A DNA stretch of 64,000 nt from Rheinheimera soli (GCF_021290985.1 NZ_JAJOYU010000010.1:1-64000), one strand, 5' to 3'; positions 48,408 through 58,240 are shown, numbered from the stretch's first letter. Notes: generated by a model not told the origin, from the sequence alone. Translations and numbers: made by a program.

Positions 48408-48439
48408 TCCGATGTCAGAAACCTCAGCCTGACATCGGA
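48408..48439. promoter_or_regulatory. 11-bp perfect inverted repeat overlapping a ribosome site
   Basis: TCCGATGTCAG (48408-48418) pairs perfectly with CTGACATCGGA (48429-48439) around a 10-nt loop. The right arm covers most of the GGAG ribosome site (48437-48440) of the following GTG start. It has no T tract, so it is not a normal terminator; RNA-level control or an operator are possible. Confidence 0.55.
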
Positions 48440-48447
48440 GTGCTGTT

Positions 48448-49122
48448 GTGAAGATATGGATATTTTCTATTGTAGTTCATGCTTTATTGCTGTGGGCGCT
48501 CTCCTTTGTGGTGATCCCAACGCCTGAAAAGCCCTCAGCTTCAACTGTTATTCAAAGTTACAGTTACACTGCAATTCGGGCGAAACCAGCGCCAGCCATT
48601 GTTGCAGCTGAACAGCAAGTGATCATTAAAAACAAAACACCACAATCTGTGCTTTCAGCTAAAAAAAATACGGCCGTTAGCAAGGCCAAAACTTCTGAAA
48701 CCACAGCCGTGACTCCGGCTGCTGAACTAAAATCAGCCCTTGAAGCCACAGCCAATGCAGAAATGCGTGAGGAAAAACCAACCGAAGCGGCTGGCCCTAT
48801 GTCGCTGGCAGATCGCGCACTTGCTTCTGTGACGGCTAAAGCCTCAGAGCCAATGACAGAGTGGAACCAACAACGTGAAGTGGTGGTCAGATCCATCAAT
48901 CCGGTCGATACTGATCTGGCGCCTGATATGTTTAAACCAGTAAAAGCCTTTACCGACGGCAGTTCGTTGATTAATGCGCATGGGGTGTGTTGGAGAGTGC
49001 CGCCTCCTGATGCAGGTAAAAATGCACTATGGTTATTTGCAGGCACATCCTGCAATGACGATACCACGGTGGATCAAATCAAGGATATTTTGCAGAAACG
49101 TCGCACTTACGCTAATGATTAG
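48448..49122 (+). CDS. TonB/TolA-like single-pass protein of unknown function
   Basis: A 224-aa protein starting at GTG 48448 with CGGAG 7 nt upstream. It has an N-terminal membrane anchor (about 4-23), a long Ala/Lys/Glu/Thr-rich periplasmic stretch (about 28-135) and a compact C-terminal region with two Cys (GVCWRVPPPD and AGTSCNDD). The layout recalls TonB, TolA or energy-transducer proteins but I do not recognise the C-terminal domain. It converges on barA, overlapping by 4 bp. Confidence 0.6.
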   Translation: MKIWIFSIVVHALLLWALSFVVIPTPEKPSASTVIQSYSYTAIRAKPAPAIVAAEQQVIIKNKTPQSVLSAKKNTAVSKAKTSETTAVTPAAELKSALEATANAEMREEKPTEAAGPMSLADRALASVTAKASEPMTEWNQQREVVVRSINPVDTDLAPDMFKPVKAFTDGSSLINAHGVCWRVPPPDAGKNALWLFAGTSCNDDTTVDQIKDILQKRRTYAND

Positions 49123-51893
49123 CCTGATACTTTTGTTGGTGCTGGCTCAGTGACCAACGGCGGCCAGTTTTTGGCGTCCTGCAATAAGGATTGGACCCTG
49201 TCCTGTAGTTCAAATAACTCAGGTTCCAGTTGTTCAGCTTGTTTACCTTTTTTCAGTTCTGTTTCAATCAGTTCTGTCAGTTGTTTGATGACTGGCAAAC
49301 CTGTGTAGCAGCTGGCTCCATGCAGTTTATGAATATGCTGCAGCAATTGCTCTGCATCCTGTTGTTGCATCGCCTGTTGAATCAAAGCCAGGCTTTCAGG
49401 TAAAGACTGCACCAGCATCCATAACATTTCTTTGGCTAAGTCCAGTTTGCCGCCCGCTCTTTGCAAAGCCAGAGTCCAGTCCAGCTGTTTGCTTTGTGGC
49501 AACTGAGTTTCACTGACAGAAGCTGCCAACGCTTGTTGGAAATCAGGGCAACACTCACGCAAGGTGTAATGCAGTAATTTTTCATCCAGGGGTTTGGTTA
49601 AAAATTCACAAAAACCTAAAGCTAAAAGCCTCTCTCTTTCGCCCTCTAAGGCATGAGCAGTCACAGCAATAATAGGGGTGGCTTCATTCAGCGAACTTTG
49701 CTGAATACGCTGACAAGCCTGAATGCCGTCCATCACCGGCATATTAATATCCATAAAAATCAGATCGTAGTGCTGCTGGTTGGCCTTTTGCCAAGCCTCA
49801 GCGCCATTACGGGCTGAATCGACCTGCTCGACCATTTCAGACAGCAGGGTATTAATCAGTTTTAAGTTGGCTTCGTTATCATCCACTGACAGCACCCGTA
49901 AGCGGGCTTTGGGTTTGTCCTGTAACGGGTTTTGCTCTGGGAAATCTAAATAAGGCTGAGCCAGCGTCATCGCTAGTTTGCGGTAATGTGCTGGCTTGGA
50001 TAACACAGCTTTGGCGCCTGAGGCTTGTAATACTTCACGTAAATTCGGCGACAAGGTATTAACCAGCAAATACAGCTGTTCGCTGTGTAGCTGTAACTGC
50101 TGCAGCAATTCAATCACCTGATTCACCTGATTCAGTGAAATAGAGCGGCCAATCAGCGCCATATCAATTTGCGGCTGTAAAGCCAAAGTCTGGCTCAACT
50201 GGCTCATATTGCTGCAACTGATGATATTGAGTCCCCAATGATCCAGCTGAGCCAACATGGCTTCACGGGAATACTGCTGAGGCTCAAAATACAACACAGT
50301 TTTTTGCTTCAGCTCTGCCAAAGGCAAAGGTTCAGCTATGGATAGGTGATGACGTTTGCACAGCAACGTAAACCAGAAGGTCGAACCTTCGCCTGCTTTG
50401 CTGTCGAAGCCAATTTTACCGCCCATAGCTGTGACTAAACGCTGCGAAATCACTAAGCCTAAGCCTGTGCCACCATAACGACGGCCTATGCTGTTGTCGG
50501 CCTGAGTGAAACCGCCAAACAAACTTTTTTGCTGCTCTTCATGAATACCTATACCTGTGTCCTGCACTGAAAAGCGCAGTTGCCATTGTTCATCCGGCAT
50601 AGGGCGACAGCTAACGCGGATCACTACACTGCCTTGTTCGGTGAATTTAATCGCATTGCCGGCAATATTGGTCAGAATTTGATTAATCCGCATGGGGTCG
50701 GCTATTAAATCATCGGGGCAGCTGTTCTCAACCAGCAAGACCAGTTCCAGCTGTTTATCAAAGGCATTCGAGGCCAGTAACTCCACCGAATCATTTAATA
50801 AATCGCGTAATGAAAAAGGCTCGGGGTTAATCGGCATTCTGCCTTCTTCCAGTTTGGCGTAATCCAACACGTCATTGACCAGGCTTAACAAACTGTTGGC
50901 AGATTTTTGAATAGTGGCCAGATAATCCTGCTGGTTGTGCGTCAGGTTGGTTTTCAGCAACTGACGGGCAAAGCCAATAACAGCATTCAGTGGTGTGCGT
51001 AATTCATGACTCATTTTGGCAAGGAAGTCAGATTTGCTGCGGTTATCTTCCATGGCTTTTTTACGGGACAGGTCCAGCTCGATATTTTGCATCTCCAGCT
51101 GTTCCATACTTTGTTGTAAGTCGCTGGTCGCCTGTTCAATGCTTTGCTGCATTTCTTCGTCATGGGTTTTCAGCGCCGTTGCCAGTGCATTAATGCCAGA
51201 GCGCAATTGCTCCAGTTCGCCTAAAAACGGCTGCTGTAACTGGCTTTGATACTGACCTTCGCGCAGTTGGTCTATCACATCCCCCATTTGTTGCAGAGGA
51301 CGACTAACACGTTTAATCAGGCGCAAACTGAAATACACACAAGCGGCAAGCCCTGCCAAAATAATCAGCAAGCTGCTGAGCAAAGAGGTTTGCTGCGCCA
51401 GCATCACTTTGTCTTTAGCGACCTGCACTGAGATGTAACCTAGCGGCTGGTCGGCCGGATCTGTGCTGAAATCAGCTTGTTCCGGCAAAATAGGCGTGCG
51501 GATCACCAGCCAGTTGCCAAGGTCGGTGATGGTGCTTTGCTGCGGAATAGCACTGTCTGGCTCGTACTTCAGCATGGCAAAGTCTTTATGATAATTAGTG
51601 GTGACAAAGAGCTCGTGGTCGGCATTAAAAATGGCGATACTTTTCACCAGCGCTGAGTTTTTTCTGTGGCTGACATCCAGCAAACGTTTGACGTCTTGCC
51701 TGCTGTTATGTAATAAGGCATGTTCACTGGCTATAGCTAAAGGCACAGCAATGTTTTCAGCCTGATCTTCCAGATACTGGGCTAAATCATGATGGCGGGC
51801 ATAGCTAAAATAACCCCCAAGGCATAAACTGACCAGCAAGGTCGGCACTAGGGTGGTCAATAAGACCCAATCTCTTAAACCAATTTTCGTCAT
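49119..51893 (-). CDS. barA: Hybrid sensor kinase BarA
   Basis: A 924-aa tripartite sensor kinase that phosphorylates UvrY/GacA-type regulators. Membrane helices lie at about 9-28 and 170-190 with a periplasmic loop between, then HAMP, HisKA with H296 (MSHELRTPLNAV), HATPase with GTGLGLVIS, a receiver with D715 (FMDINMPVMDG) and a C-terminal Hpt domain with H858 (HKLHGASC). It diverges from rlmD, the common arrangement in this order. The partner regulator is not in the window. Confidence 0.95.
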   Translation of the reverse strand: MTKIGLRDWVLLTTLVPTLLVSLCLGGYFSYARHHDLAQYLEDQAENIAVPLAIASEHALLHNSRQDVKRLLDVSHRKNSALVKSIAIFNADHELFVTTNYHKDFAMLKYEPDSAIPQQSTITDLGNWLVIRTPILPEQADFSTDPADQPLGYISVQVAKDKVMLAQQTSLLSSLLIILAGLAACVYFSLRLIKRVSRPLQQMGDVIDQLREGQYQSQLQQPFLGELEQLRSGINALATALKTHDEEMQQSIEQATSDLQQSMEQLEMQNIELDLSRKKAMEDNRSKSDFLAKMSHELRTPLNAVIGFARQLLKTNLTHNQQDYLATIQKSANSLLSLVNDVLDYAKLEEGRMPINPEPFSLRDLLNDSVELLASNAFDKQLELVLLVENSCPDDLIADPMRINQILTNIAGNAIKFTEQGSVVIRVSCRPMPDEQWQLRFSVQDTGIGIHEEQQKSLFGGFTQADNSIGRRYGGTGLGLVISQRLVTAMGGKIGFDSKAGEGSTFWFTLLCKRHHLSIAEPLPLAELKQKTVLYFEPQQYSREAMLAQLDHWGLNIISCSNMSQLSQTLALQPQIDMALIGRSISLNQVNQVIELLQQLQLHSEQLYLLVNTLSPNLREVLQASGAKAVLSKPAHYRKLAMTLAQPYLDFPEQNPLQDKPKARLRVLSVDDNEANLKLINTLLSEMVEQVDSARNGAEAWQKANQQHYDLIFMDINMPVMDGIQACQRIQQSSLNEATPIIAVTAHALEGERERLLALGFCEFLTKPLDEKLLHYTLRECCPDFQQALAASVSETQLPQSKQLDWTLALQRAGGKLDLAKEMLWMLVQSLPESLALIQQAMQQQDAEQLLQHIHKLHGASCYTGLPVIKQLTELIETELKKGKQAEQLEPELFELQDRVQSLLQDAKNWPPLVTEPAPTKVSG

Positions 51894-51979
51894 CTGTAGC
51901 GCTGCTTGATAGAATAGTCCGGAGCGAATTTATAATGACACAAGGCTTACCAAAAGCCCACCACAGGTACTAAGTCCAG

Positions 51980-53320
51980 ATGGTCAAAATTTATCAGGCT
52001 GCCAAAGGCACCAGAGATAAACCTCAACAGTTAAAACAAATCGAAGTGCAGATCGAGCGTCTGGATCACGAAGCTCAGGGCATAGGCTTTGAGCAAAAGC
52101 GTATCGTATTCGTCAGTGGTGCTTTGCCTGGTGAACGGGTAAAAGTGCAGTTGACCGAACAAAAAGATAAATCGGCCAAAGGTAAAGTAGTCAAAGTGCT
52201 GCAAGCCTCACCATTGCGCCAAGCTCCGTTATGTAAGCATTTTGCCGAGTGCGGTGGTTGTCAACTGCAGTATCTGTCGGCAGAAGATCAGTTGGAATTA
52301 AAACAGCAGGGCGTGGATCAACTGATCCGCCATCAAACCGGTTTAACCAGTTTACCCTGGCAGTCCCCGCTGAAAAGCGAAGGCCAGGGTTATAGACGTA
52401 AAGCCCGCATTGGCGTTTGGTTTGATAAAAAAACGCAGCAATTTACAGTGGGTTTTCGTAAAGCCAACGACAAAGTTATTACCACAATTGAACACTGTAT
52501 GGTGCTCAGTCCGGCTTTAACTTCTGTGTTTAGCGTATTACAACAACAGCTGCCAAAACTGCAACAAGGCTCTGCTATTACTCATGTTGAAGCGCTGGAT
52601 GCTGATGGTCAGGTGTATTTAATAGTGCGGCATATCCGGCCTTTACCAGAATCCGATCAACAAGCACTGATCCAGACCTGGCCCGGCGCCCTATGGATAG
52701 GCGAAGCAGAGCCTGAACTTTATCAGCATTGGCAAGTCGGAACTGCAGAACCTTGTTATGAGTTGCCAGCACTGGGTTTAAAGCTGAAGTTTTCTGCCGC
52801 TGATTTTATTCAGGTAAATCAGAGCATTAATCAGCAAATGGTGCAGCAGGCACTGGATTGGCTCAATCTTCAACCTGACGATCAAGTGTTAGAGCTGTAC
52901 TCTGGTATAGGTAACTTCAGTCTGGCTTTAGCGCAGCGCGCCAAATGGGTGCATGCTTTAGAAGGCGTCACCACTATGGTGCAGCGGGCGGAAAGTAATG
53001 CAGGACTAAATGGCCTGACCAATCTGAGTTTTAGTCAGGCTGATTTGCATTTGCCCTGGCCCAAAGCCGACTGGAATAAGCCGAAGTACCAAAAAGTACT
53101 GCTCGATCCAGCCCGTGCTGGTGCTGTGGGGGCAGTGGAGCAAATAGCGGCTTTAAGTCCGGCACAGATATTGTACGTGTCCTGCAATCCGATCACTTTT
53201 GCCCGGGATGCAAAAGTTTTACTGGCTTGTGGTTATCAGCTGGATAAAATCAGTGCGATGGACATGTTTCCACAAACCAGCCATCTGGAGTTGATGGCTT
53301 TGTTTTACAGGAGAAAGTAG
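51980..53320 (+). CDS. rlmD: 23S rRNA (uracil-1939-C5)-methyltransferase
   Basis: A 446-aa RNA methyltransferase. An N-terminal TRAM domain (about 25-75) precedes an iron-sulfur Cys set (CKHFAECGGC, with a fourth Cys in EHCMVLS). The Rossmann domain contains LELYSGIGNFSLALA and the catalytic Cys motif VSCNPITFARD. It is followed 3 bp later by relA. Confidence 0.95.
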   Translation: MVKIYQAAKGTRDKPQQLKQIEVQIERLDHEAQGIGFEQKRIVFVSGALPGERVKVQLTEQKDKSAKGKVVKVLQASPLRQAPLCKHFAECGGCQLQYLSAEDQLELKQQGVDQLIRHQTGLTSLPWQSPLKSEGQGYRRKARIGVWFDKKTQQFTVGFRKANDKVITTIEHCMVLSPALTSVFSVLQQQLPKLQQGSAITHVEALDADGQVYLIVRHIRPLPESDQQALIQTWPGALWIGEAEPELYQHWQVGTAEPCYELPALGLKLKFSAADFIQVNQSINQQMVQQALDWLNLQPDDQVLELYSGIGNFSLALAQRAKWVHALEGVTTMVQRAESNAGLNGLTNLSFSQADLHLPWPKADWNKPKYQKVLLDPARAGAVGAVEQIAALSPAQILYVSCNPITFARDAKVLLACGYQLDKISAMDMFPQTSHLELMALFYRRK

Positions 53321-53323
53321 CGA

Positions 53324-55516
53324 ATGGTAACGGTAAGGCAATCACATAGCGCCGAATACCACCCAGGCGGCACTCAGAGCTGGTTAAGTGCTTTAGGTTT
53401 ACCTGAAGCAAAAATTAATGCACTGCTGGATGTCGAACTCTGGTTACATCAACAGAATTTAACTGATCAAGAGCCCGAAGTTCAGACGGGCTGGGAAATG
53501 GTCGAAATTCTGGCTGATTTGCGTATGGACAAAGATGCCTTAACCGCTGCCTTATTGTTTCCTTTGGTCGAAGCCAAACTTATTGATCTGGAGCAGGTGG
53601 AAACCCAGTTTTGTTCCGCCGTGTTGACCATGCTAAACGCAGTGCGCCAGATGGAAGCCATTCGTTCTATTCCAGTCGGCCCAAATCAAAGCAGCAATCC
53701 ACAACAAGCCGACAACCTGCGCCGTATGTTATTGGCCATGGTGGAAGATGTGCGAGCAGTGGTGTTAAAGCTGGCCGCACAAATTTGTTACTTGCGCTCT
53801 GTTAAAAACGCCGACGAAGAAACCCGGGTACTGGCTGCCAAAGAAACTAACGCTATTTTTGGCCCGCTGGCCAACCGCTTAGGCATAGGCCAAATTAAAT
53901 GGGAGCTGGAAGATTTAGCTTTCCGTTACCTGCACCCGCAAACCTACAAACAAATTGCCAGTTTGCTGGAAGAAAAACGCTTAGACCGCGAACAATATAT
54001 GCAGGATTTTGTCGGCTCAGTGCGGCAAAAAATGCAGGACGCTGCTATTTCGGTTGAAGTGTACGGCAGGCCTAAACATATTTTTAGCATCTGGAAAAAG
54101 ATGCAGAAAAAGCAGCTGGCTTTTGATCAGCTGTACGATATTCGCGCCGTGCGTATAGTCACCACTAAAGTGCAGGACTGCTACGCCGCTTTGGGTATAG
54201 TGCATACGTCCTGGCGTCATCTGCCAAAAGAATTCGACGACTACATAGCCACACCTAAACAAAATGGTTACCAGTCTATTCATACCGTGGTGCTTGGCCC
54301 TGCCGGTCGCCCTGTGGAGATTCAAATTCGTACCCATCAGATGCATGACGATGCCGAACTGGGTGTAGCGGCGCACTGGCGCTATAAAGAAGGCGCTGGT
54401 CATGCAGCTCGCGAAGGCCAACTGGATGAGAAAATCAGCTGGTTACGCAAACTGCTGGCCTGGCAGGAAGAGCTGGTCGATGGCTCGGATTTAGCCGAAG
54501 AGTTAAAAAACCAGGTCACAGAAGACAGGGTTTATGTGTTTACACCTAAAGGCGATATTGTTGACTTACCTGTAGGCTCAACGCCGCTGGATTTTGCCTA
54601 TTATGTGCACTCCAATGTGGGCCACCGTTGCATAGGCGCGAAAATTTCCGGTCGTATAGTGCCTTTTACCTATCAGCTGAAAACCGGCGATCAAATTGAA
54701 ATTTTAACAGGCCGCGAACCTAACCCAAGCCGCGACTGGTTAAACCCAAACTCAGGCTATTTAAAATCCAGTCGTGCCCGTTCCAAAGTGCAGTATTGGT
54801 TCCGTCTGCAGGACAGAGATAAAAACATAGCAGCAGGGAAAGAGCTGCTGGACACCGAATTAAGCCGGTTGAATTTGAGTATCGACAATATTCCTAAAGT
54901 GCTGGCGCGTTTTAACGTTAACAGCATGGAAGAGATACTGGCTGGTATTGGTGGCGGTGAAATTAAAGTCACCCAGGTTGTGCATTATGTGCAAAGTCAG
55001 TCGGGCAAAATTCAACAGCCTGAAATCGACCCGCGCCTGATTAGCAAACCTATGTCGGCTCAGCCAAAAAGCCATGTGGTGGTGCAGGGCGTTGGTAACT
55101 TATTAACCCATATGGCCGGTTGTTGTCAGCCGCTGCCTGGTGATGCGATAGTTGGTTATATCACTCAGGGCCGCGGTATAGCTGTGCACCGCGATGACTG
55201 TGACCAGTTTAAAACTTTGCAGGAAGCGCATCGTGAACGGGTGGTTGAAGCCACCTGGGGCGATAAATACGCCTCAGGTTATGAAGTGACTATTCGTATA
55301 GTGGCGCATGACCGTAATGGTTTGTTACGGGATATCACCAGCATTCTGGCCAATGAAAAAGCCAACGTGCTGCGGATGAGCAGTAACTCAGATATCTCCC
55401 AGCAAACGGCCACTATCATTATGACGATGGAGCTGTATAACCTGGATTCACTGAACAAACTGCTGACCAAAGTTAGCCAGATTGATGATGTGATCGAAGC
55501 CAAACGTTTTCATTAA
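53324..55516 (+). CDS. relA: (p)ppGpp synthetase I RelA
   Basis: A 730-aa ribosome-dependent alarmone synthetase. It has a degenerate HD region without the catalytic HD pair, a synthetase domain (YDIRAVRIV, DDYIATPKQNGYQSIHT), TGS (VYVFTPKGDIVDLPVGSTPLDFAY), a zinc-finger/helical region (MAGCCQPLPGD) and a C-terminal ACT domain. Its neighbours rlmD and mazG match the enterobacterial order. Confidence 0.97.
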   Translation: MVTVRQSHSAEYHPGGTQSWLSALGLPEAKINALLDVELWLHQQNLTDQEPEVQTGWEMVEILADLRMDKDALTAALLFPLVEAKLIDLEQVETQFCSAVLTMLNAVRQMEAIRSIPVGPNQSSNPQQADNLRRMLLAMVEDVRAVVLKLAAQICYLRSVKNADEETRVLAAKETNAIFGPLANRLGIGQIKWELEDLAFRYLHPQTYKQIASLLEEKRLDREQYMQDFVGSVRQKMQDAAISVEVYGRPKHIFSIWKKMQKKQLAFDQLYDIRAVRIVTTKVQDCYAALGIVHTSWRHLPKEFDDYIATPKQNGYQSIHTVVLGPAGRPVEIQIRTHQMHDDAELGVAAHWRYKEGAGHAAREGQLDEKISWLRKLLAWQEELVDGSDLAEELKNQVTEDRVYVFTPKGDIVDLPVGSTPLDFAYYVHSNVGHRCIGAKISGRIVPFTYQLKTGDQIEILTGREPNPSRDWLNPNSGYLKSSRARSKVQYWFRLQDRDKNIAAGKELLDTELSRLNLSIDNIPKVLARFNVNSMEEILAGIGGGEIKVTQVVHYVQSQSGKIQQPEIDPRLISKPMSAQPKSHVVVQGVGNLLTHMAGCCQPLPGDAIVGYITQGRGIAVHRDDCDQFKTLQEAHRERVVEATWGDKYASGYEVTIRIVAHDRNGLLRDITSILANEKANVLRMSSNSDISQQTATIIMTMELYNLDSLNKLLTKVSQIDDVIEAKRFH

Positions 55517-55540
55517 TTGGTGAATTGAATAACCAACAGC

Positions 55541-55560
55541 ACCGGAGTTTTAGCTCCGGT
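55541..55560 (+). terminator. Hairpin between relA and mazG
   Basis: ACCGGAG pairs with CTCCGGT around a 6-nt loop, without a strong T tract. It may partly end the relA transcript; mazG begins 22 bp later. Confidence 0.45.
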
Positions 55561-55582
55561 TGCTTCTTCTGCAGGATCTACC

Positions 55583-56371
55583 GTGTCACAACCACTTCAA
55601 CAACTATTGGCCATTATGGCCAGACTGCGGGACCCACAAAACGGCTGCCCGTGGGATAAAGAACAAACTTACCAGACCATAGTGCCTTATACGCTGGAAG
55701 AAGCCTATGAAGTGGCCGACGCTATAGCTCGTGAAGACTATGCCGAGTTAAAAGATGAGCTGGGTGACTTATTGTTTCAGGTGGTGTTTTACGCCCAGAT
55801 CGCCAAAGAAGAAGGCCGTTTTGAGTTTGACGACTGCGCTGCCGCAATTAATGACAAGCTGATCCGCCGCCATCCTCATGTCTTTGCTGATATGAATTTG
55901 GACAGCAGCAAAGCTGTGCTGCAAAACTGGGAAGCGATAAAAACCACAGAACGCACTGCTTCTGGCAAAACATCAGTGTTGGATAATATTCCGCTGGCTA
56001 TGCCGGCATTAAGCCGTGCTTACAAACTGCAAAAACGTTGTGCGCAGGTCGGCTTTGACTGGCCTGATGTACAAGGGGCCTGGGATAAAGTGCAGGAAGA
56101 AATTCAGGAAGTGGCTGAATTACCTGCAGGTGCTGCCGAACTGGAAGAAGAGTTAGGGGACTTAATGTTTGCGCTGGTCAATGTAGTGCGTAAACAAGGT
56201 TTTGATCCGGAAAAAGTGATGCGTCAGGCCAATCAAAAGTTTGAGCGGCGTTTTCGTCAGGTAGAGCAGGCGCTGGTAGAACAAGGTTCGAGCCCGGCAC
56301 AGAGTGATTTGGCGGAAATGGATGGGTTGTGGGAGATGGTGAAGCGGCAGGAAAAGCAGGGCAATACATAA
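55583..56371 (+). CDS. mazG: Nucleoside triphosphate pyrophosphohydrolase MazG
   Basis: A 262-aa tandem-MazG enzyme that hydrolyses NTPs and is linked to control of ppGpp signalling. It starts at GTG 55583. The motifs YTLEEAYEVADAI and DELGDLLFQVVFYAQIA in the first domain, and LEEELGDLMFALVNVVRK in the second, carry the metal-binding acids. Confidence 0.95.
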   Translation: MSQPLQQLLAIMARLRDPQNGCPWDKEQTYQTIVPYTLEEAYEVADAIAREDYAELKDELGDLLFQVVFYAQIAKEEGRFEFDDCAAAINDKLIRRHPHVFADMNLDSSKAVLQNWEAIKTTERTASGKTSVLDNIPLAMPALSRAYKLQKRCAQVGFDWPDVQGAWDKVQEEIQEVAELPAGAAELEEELGDLMFALVNVVRKQGFDPEKVMRQANQKFERRFRQVEQALVEQGSSPAQSDLAEMDGLWEMVKRQEKQGNT

Positions 56372-56374
56372 ACT

Positions 56375-56694
56375 GTAGGTTGTACTCGACGCGAAGCGGC
56401 AGTACAACAATGAATTCAATGAAGTCTGATTATTTGTTTTAAAGCTTTCGCCTTTGGCGAGATACTTTCTTTTGCTTCGCCAAAAGAAAGCGGCGCAAAG
56501 CAAGAAAGTGCAGGAAGCACTTTCTAACAGCCGAAGGCTGGCCCGTAGGGTGAATTACATGGATGTAATTCATAAAAGGCGACCCCAGGTCGCAGCGACA
56601 ACGCTTGCGTTGAACAGCTTTAGCTGGCCCCGAAGGGGTACGAACGAAGTGAGTATAAAGCAGCACCCAATGGGGGATTGGTGCCGGTAGTTGG
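56375..56694. repeat. Hairpin-rich intergenic repeat, copy A
   Basis: This unit starts GTAGGTTGTACTCGACGC, contains a GCTTTTGGCGAA-type hairpin (CTTTCTTTTG / CAAAAGAAAG, around 56466), then GAAAGTGCAGGAAGCACTTTC and GGCGACCCCAGGTCGC hairpins, and ends near GGTGCCGGTAGTTGG. The same blocks recur in copies B and C. Open frames within it are artefacts. The gap 56372-56923 otherwise holds only a possible 30-codon ORF (56739-56831). Confidence 0.75.
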
Positions 56695-56738
56695 AATTGA
56701 TTTTTCCGGTGATAGACAGTAAAGAGCAAAAAGCCATA

Positions 56739-56831
56739 ATGACGCACACTGCAGACCTGAACCTGAAGTACTTAGATGAAATGGAGCTGTTGTGGTTAGA
56801 GGTAAAAAACTGGAAAAACAAGGAAAAATAA
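56739..56831 (+). CDS. Possible 30-residue small ORF
   Basis: ATG 56739 to TAA 56831 encodes MTHTADLNLKYLDEMELLWL followed by a Lys-rich end. It is acidic then basic and could be a small helix, but it has no clear ribosome site and no recognised family. I keep it at low confidence. Confidence 0.2.
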   Translation: MTHTADLNLKYLDEMELLWLEVKNWKNKEK

Positions 56832-56923
56832 AAATTTAACGATTAAAAATTGATCAAAACTTGACGCTTTTTTAATTTGTTCAATACTCTGGTCTGGAAT
56901 AATTAAAATACAAAGCCAGATCA

Positions 56924-57256
56924 ATGACTAAGATATCTCCCATTCTTCTTTCCGGTTTCTGCCTGTTTTTTATAGCGTCTTGCGCAGAACCTTACAGTCC
57001 CACTGTTAAAGCCCCCGAACTGACGGTAGTGAACTCCACAGGCGAAACCATAGACCGTATTGTCGAACGTTCCTGCGATGCCAATGACGACAGCAACGAC
57101 AGAATATTGGCGCGAGAGCTGAAAACCGGCCGCAGTTTGGTGATCCCCTTGGCTGTGACGTGCAGTAATCTGGAAGCTTTTAATAAAGAAGGCAGGGTGG
57201 TTGGCCGCCAGGCCGAAGTGTCGACCCCGCCGGATCTGTATTGGCAAATCTATTGA
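56924..57256 (+). CDS. Small putative lipoprotein
   Basis: A 110-aa protein with a lipoprotein signal (LFFIASC, lipidation Cys at about residue 20) and one further Cys pair (SC at about 50 and TC at about 84) that may form a disulfide. The fold is not recognised. It lies 46 bp before a second lipoprotein gene on the same strand, so the two may act together in the envelope. Confidence 0.65.
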   Translation: MTKISPILLSGFCLFFIASCAEPYSPTVKAPELTVVNSTGETIDRIVERSCDANDDSNDRILARELKTGRSLVIPLAVTCSNLEAFNKEGRVVGRQAEVSTPPDLYWQIY

Positions 57257-57302
57257 GGCTTTCTGTAGAGCAACATCCATTAAAAGAAAAAGGAATAAAG
57301 GT

Positions 57303-58208
57303 ATGAAGAATCTGTTGAAACTTATTTGCCTGAGCGGCTTTGCGGTATTGATGACGGGTTGTAGCTCTTATAGCTATTATCAGGTGGAATCGAACTTTAA
57401 AATGAGTGCAGCGGCCGAAAGAGTGCCCGCTACTATTACCAAAGGCCAGGGTTTTGAAGCCAACTTCCCGCGTATTGCTACTATTGCTGTAAAAGCACCG
57501 GACTTTTGTGTCAGTGAATCTCAGTCACAACGCACAGGTACAGCCCGGGCTGAAACCAACGTCATGCAAACCACTTGTGGTGTCGAAATGGCACAAATTG
57601 AAAGCTCGTTAGCCAAAGCTGGTTTTGGTGTGATCAGCTGGAAAGTGCTGCAAAACGAAATGACAGTCTCTACCTCCCATCTGGATGCGGCAAAAAAACT
57701 CAGAGCCGACGCCATGTTCCAGATTAACTCACTGGAGCGTGGTGTAACTCAGGCAGGCCAGGATGCCCGTTGGGACAGACGCTTTTACAACACATCTGAT
57801 GGAGGTAAAGTTCCAACTGCAGTCGACAGTTATATGGCCAATTTACTCGACACCTACGCCAAACAAAACGAACAAGCCATGATTGCAGGTATCGAGGTTT
57901 TAAGCGCCAGCATTAATGCCAGCGTCACCCTGGTGGAAAATGGCCGCGCCATCTGGTTTTATGAGTGGAATAACGTGCAATCACAGGAAGATGCCGATCA
58001 GATAGTCGCCAACACTTATGTCTATTGTATTGACGGCTACTGCCAGCCTTATGTGCCAAGAGACTATGTGGCCTATAACGATCAATTGGTACAAGGCACC
58101 AGTGATGCCGTGTCGATTGGCGCCAAAGCAGCAGACCGCCGCCGTGCAGTGCACGATAAGCTGATGAAGCAAGTAGTGACAGATATGGTGGGGCGTTTTG
58201 CTTTGTAG
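57303..58208 (+). CDS. Putative lipoprotein of unknown function
   Basis: A 301-aa protein started at ATG 57303 (AAAGG just upstream); an earlier in-frame ATG at 57201 overlaps the preceding gene and adds a non-signal Arg-rich end. The lipobox is VLMTGC. After it come FPRIATIAVKAPDFCVSES, a region with VGR-like conserved strands (FGVISWKVLQNEM) and GRAIWFYEWNN. The general layout resembles outer-membrane lipoproteins that assemble envelope complexes, but I cannot name a family. Confidence 0.7.
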   Translation: MKNLLKLICLSGFAVLMTGCSSYSYYQVESNFKMSAAAERVPATITKGQGFEANFPRIATIAVKAPDFCVSESQSQRTGTARAETNVMQTTCGVEMAQIESSLAKAGFGVISWKVLQNEMTVSTSHLDAAKKLRADAMFQINSLERGVTQAGQDARWDRRFYNTSDGGKVPTAVDSYMANLLDTYAKQNEQAMIAGIEVLSASINASVTLVENGRAIWFYEWNNVQSQEDADQIVANTYVYCIDGYCQPYVPRDYVAYNDQLVQGTSDAVSIGAKAADRRRAVHDKLMKQVVTDMVGRFAL

Positions 58209-58240
58209 TTTTGTTATTGCTTACCGCTGGATCAAATAAG

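Noticed and set aside
48564-49067. 167-codon minus-strand frame opposite the TonB/TolA-like gene
   Set aside because: Antisense shadow caused by Ala-rich codons; the plus frame has a ribosome site, an anchor and a coherent domain layout.
56162-56821. Several open frames on both strands across repeat copy A
   Set aside because: They follow the repeat blocks and reappear, frame-shifted, in copies B and C; the nucleotide sequence, not a protein, is conserved.
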